A stretch of DNA of 64,000 nt from Trichuris trichiura. Lineage: Eukaryota > Nematoda > Enoplea > Trichinellida > Trichuridae. Below the pieces are notes generated by a model, which made no database searches, had not been told where the DNA came from, and worked only from the letters and a program-made list of their open reading frames with translations. The stretch lies in assembly GCA_037903355.1 (NCBI GenBank), contig JBAJFE010000009.1, positions 62,001 to 126,000 on the forward strand, in the 5' to 3' direction. Shown one piece after another: positions 60,675 through 64,000 of this stretch. Each line of letters starts with the position of its first letter. Within the stretch, counting starts at the first letter, position 1. The translations under genes and the position numbers were made by a program.

Positions 60675-63643
60675 TAAAATGAAAAAGTTTTCTTACATTT
60701 TGTTTTATTAACATTTGCCCTTTTGCTCCCGTGTAATTGGAAGCTATCGTAATAAGGTATTAATTTTTATGACACACGCACCGCTGCAATGCGTTATTTT
60801 ATTGCTTCTGAGCTCCAGAATTGATGGCTTTTCATTTTCTAGCGCTTGGAATGCAATTGTTTATTTGGGCACAAAATGCCGCTAGTAAAACCTTTTGAGC
60901 GTTTTGGGATTTTTCAGACGTACTGGTGCATGGATCATTATCACTTTCCATCCCTTCTAACGCAAAGGACACGAAAATAATAGTCAGAGGTGATAGCTGC
61001 ACAGCTGAAATTAACTTTGCATTGCGCGAATAATTATTACTAGAAACTCTTGAAAAAAACTCCATGCATACTCATTTCAGTCTAAATAAAGAATTTGTAG
61101 AAAATGCTTAAAGCACGGGTTCTCAGCCTCTTGTCGTTTCAAACTCTGATAGCCTGATGTTAATCTATAGCATAAGGCAATTTTTCCAGTTGAATTTCAA
61201 TGTATTCTATCCCCAATATACACTTCCTTTTATGCTTCATTAGCGTAAATTTACTAACGGTCATCCTGCAAAATAGTTTTAGACTGGACATCCATATCTG
61301 AAATTTCTTGGAGCCACGTAAATAGCTCTCAGCAGTGGGGTTCATTTTCCCGATAATTTGTGCTGACAATTATTAATGCCAGACAGGGGTAATCTGATAA
61401 ACTGTTCAGTATAGATTATACTTTAACTTAATGTGCTGATTTCATATTCACCTAATGGCAACAGTTGCTGTTGTAAATTGTTCGAGATGAAGGAATAATC
61501 CTTTTCATATGTATCTCTACTGGACGGGCTTGAAAATTGAGGCAAGCAACGATGCCCTTTTTTGAAGTTTTCTTAAGCTTAATCTTATTCCTTCTGTCAA
61601 ATGATGCTCGTGCTTTAACATGTGTAAGCGAAGTTTGCCATTGAAAAACGTTGAACCTATTAGAACATAAACAGGTTTGAAGATGGTTGACCAATAAAAA
61701 TAAAACGTGTTTGTTTTTTTGGAAAAATTAGCTACTTTTTACCCTATTCATTCATCTGGCAGAACGTTGGTGGAGTAGTGTTTTTACTAATGTATCTTGC
61801 AAAATGTAATTTTCACAATTCTCGAACGTTCTAAAGTTTTGCAGCTCACTTTCTGTCCAACAAATGTTTAGTTTGTGTCACCATAACAGCACATACAAAA
61901 GCTCATTTAGTATTCCGTCATGTTTCCTTGTATGGATTCACGATTTGAGGTCTTGGTATTTGAAGTTCCGATGGGAGGCTATAGCGTTTTGCAAACTCGC
62001 CAAAGCAACTCTGCATCATATCTGGACCGTAAATTCGTGCGCGTTGACTTCTAATGGGCACAGAGTGCGCTGTGTTGTATGATATGGAGGAACTGTAGTA
62101 AATATCTCTTGTCATTCTGAAATAAAAGCCATCAATAGCTGACTTTCCAGAATTATGCAGAACTTGAATGCATGTCTTTGCTTTACGTCAGGAGAGGTCA
62201 ATGCCTCCAATATTTCTTTTCGAGAGTAGATTTCCTTTGTTCCCATTCAAAAATTTGAACAATCGAAACGCATGCGTTAAAATTATAAACCCGTATGCCT
62301 GAAACTAAGGCTGTACGATTTTTGACTAATAAAACAATTTTTCCGTTAAGCAGGAAAGTTTTGTCCAAAGAAAAACAGAGCTTTCTGTACTATTCTTGTT
62401 TCGTCTTTAGCGAGCACGACCAACATTCCCACCACGGCCTATGGTGATGTTTACACGAGTGGCTGAAGATCAGATATGAAAAGTGCAAAAAGCTTTAATT
62501 TACATAAGCTTGTTCTGTTTAAGGGGAAATTGCCGCATGATTTGATGAAACAGGCGTTGAAACTATCCTAAAACTGTGCGTCACTGAAGTCAAGGGTGCG
62601 CCATAACATTCCTGTTTCAATGGGTGTGCCTGATTAAGGCGTTTGAACTGTGAATACATGTTTTTTGCTCATGCTACAAAAGTGTCTCTCTCTCTCTTTC
62701 TGAAGGACCTCTCCCAAATCCCTTACCGGAAAGCTTTACAAGCTCATCACCAACAACTCGCTGTAGCACCACTCTAAGACAGTATTTTTGAAGAACTACC
62801 AGCACGCCTAATGTCCAATTCTTTTACTGTCTCCTTAATGCTCTAAGGCCTATTTGCGTGTCAACGGTACACCTAATGATGTAATATTTTGTGCAGGTTT
62901 GATGCTATGCCCAGCTAACTGAGCTATAAAGCAACAGCTTATTAAATATGTTTCTGTTCCTGAAATACTGTGCAAAAAATAGTTGACATTTCATTATCAG
63001 TTCCAAATTAGAGACAGCCTTTGCTTAGTCAAATTTCTATTTTCGTGAAGAAACAAAGATTGCTAAGTTCCTGGGATAGATATGCCAGTCTTTCCAGTGC
63101 ATACGACTTCGACGAATGATTGAGTTGTTTTTATGGTTTCAAAAGACAGGATGTCTTTTAACAGGCATGAGTTGTTTCATAGTTGATCTTCTAATTCACG
63201 TGTTTGGCCTGTTGGGTGTATCTGTAAATAAATTTCAAAGTGCCATACCAACGGATGGATGAGCAAACTGTAAGAGAAAATACAGAACAATGTGTATACA
63301 GTAGGTTTCGGAACTGCTCTTGTTCCGTCGTCAGCAGTATGAGGGAGCTTTGGACCTTTGAAGTTTACTTACAGATACATCCAACAGGCCAAACCCGTGA
63401 ATCTAAAGATCTACTGTTTTTATAGTTGAATTAATTGTTGATATATTCTTGAAAGTATTAATAGTACCACATAGCTTGTATTACATGACGAAGACGTTGA
63501 GCATGATTTTCTGCATGTTCCAGTTACGTAAATTTTAAGCGAAAGGAGTTTCTTGCTTTCCTTAATCTGTAATTCCAATTTTCTCGAGACGAGAAATAAC
63601 TAACCCGTATACACAGTATCGAACTGATAGCTGTTGCGGTTCT
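60675..63643. other. 3-kb gene-free interval
   Basis: No gene is recognised between the GRWD1-like stop and the last exon of the EGF/TM gene. It contains a short (TC)n run at about 62683-62700 and the palindromic element at 63110-63415. Open frames are short and unremarkable. Confidence 0.55.
63110..63415. repeat. Imperfect palindrome, same family as 36850-37205
   Basis: The left arm (about 63115-63300) matches the minus strand of the ALG8 intron copy. The hinge GGTTTCGGAACTGCTCTTGT...CCGTCGTCAGCAG (about 63305-63333) has the same form as the hinge at 36998-37030. A shorter right arm (63358-63412) is the reverse complement of 63168-63236 (TTTGGCCTGTTGG, TATCTGTAAATAAATTTC), with the rest deleted. 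The conserved hinge in both palindromes suggests it is functional for the element. Confidence 0.75.
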
Positions 63644-64000
63644 TTACCTTTTCTTTTTTCTGTTGCGATAGCAGCAAACACAAAGAAGTGTTGTCAACAG
63701 AAATATGAGTAGTAGCTCTAGAACTGCTACTGCTGCTATTACAATGGCCAGATTGACTGAAATCAACGATCAGATGGAAATGGTAAGTGTGGCATTTTGA
63801 TAATGTACCATTTTCACAGTGTGGTCCACCATAAAACCAGTGACATCTGAAACAAACACGCATCTGCTGATGTTAGAAAGAAGTTCTATACTTATACTGG
63901 CAAATAATCAGTTTAACTGGTTCTTCTATTGCACACGTTCCTCTGTCGTTGCAGAGACTGTGACTGCACTGCCCAACCTCTGTAAGGGTGCTGTAGTAAC
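63644..64000 (-). CDS. 3' end of an EGF-domain, single-pass membrane protein (partial)
   Basis: Three exons are visible on the minus strand: about 63979-63918 (possibly extending further), 63863-63809 and 63756-63644. Phases agree. Together they form one six-cysteine EGF module (QCSHSLCNDRGTCAIEEP, then VCFRCHWFYGGPHCEN), then a 20-odd-residue membrane segment (LAIVIAAVAVLELLLIFLL), a Cys-rich border and a very short basic tail ending in RNRKKKR at the stop (63646-63644). An extracellular EGF next to the membrane with a stub tail suggests a type I surface protein. The family cannot be named because the 5' part lies beyond the right edge. Reading past this stop by splicing to a later acceptor is possible but not needed. 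Confidence 0.7.

Overview
This window looks like nuclear DNA of a nematode. The genes are split by many very short GT-AG introns (about 40-60 bp, with AT-rich ...TTTCAG or ...TTTAG acceptors) plus a few kilobase-size ones. The AT-rich intergenic DNA is full of small transposon remnants, and the proteins match animal families, including astacin/EGF/CUB/TSP1 metalloproteases of the nematode NAS type, a short PHGDH and a LAAT-1/PQ-loop transporter. The loosely conserved 3' splice sites make me lean to an early-branching (clade I) worm rather than a Caenorhabditis relative. That placement is inference only.

Layout. 1-7979: gene-free. 7980-16213 (+): a 17- or 18-exon class V (ATP10-like) P4-ATPase with two MITEs in its introns. 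17829-19036 (+): 3-phosphoglycerate dehydrogenase, short form. 19507-23042 (-): a protein with three tandem divergent NADAR domains. 23837-25561 (+): a rabaptin-like coiled-coil protein with a C-terminal FYVE finger. 25562-28494: gene-free, with a hAT-like element. 28495-32284 (-): a divergent EHD-type dynamin-family ATPase with a C-terminal EH domain and a decayed Penelope-like reverse transcriptase in its last intron. 32285-37644: gene-free, with large palindromic repeats. 37645-38400 (+): C-terminal part of a 7TM receptor-like protein. 38425-40647 (-): ALG8 glucosyltransferase. 41090-43124 (-): mitochondrial ATP synthase beta. 43424-44242 (+): lysosomal PQ-loop amino acid transporter, head to head with ATP synthase beta. 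44685-46904 (+): BCL7 homologue. 47333-47867: nested palindromic element. 48657-53885 (-): astacin metalloprotease. 58010-60674 (+): GRWD1-like WD-repeat ribosome assembly factor. 63644-64000 (-): 3' end of an EGF/transmembrane protein that continues past the window.

The genes are ordinary housekeeping and membrane-traffic functions (lipid flipping, serine synthesis, endosomal Rab/FYVE and EHD traffic, N-glycan assembly, ATP synthesis, lysosomal amino acid export, SWI/SNF chromatin, cuticle or moulting proteolysis, ribosome assembly). I see no operon logic tying them into one pathway. The least ordinary items are the triple NADAR protein, the divergent EHD protein, a family of palindromic repeats linked to Penelope-like DNA, and two probable GC-AG introns. 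Exon models were built by hand from reading frame, splice motifs and recalled family similarity. In every model the reading-frame phase agrees across all junctions.
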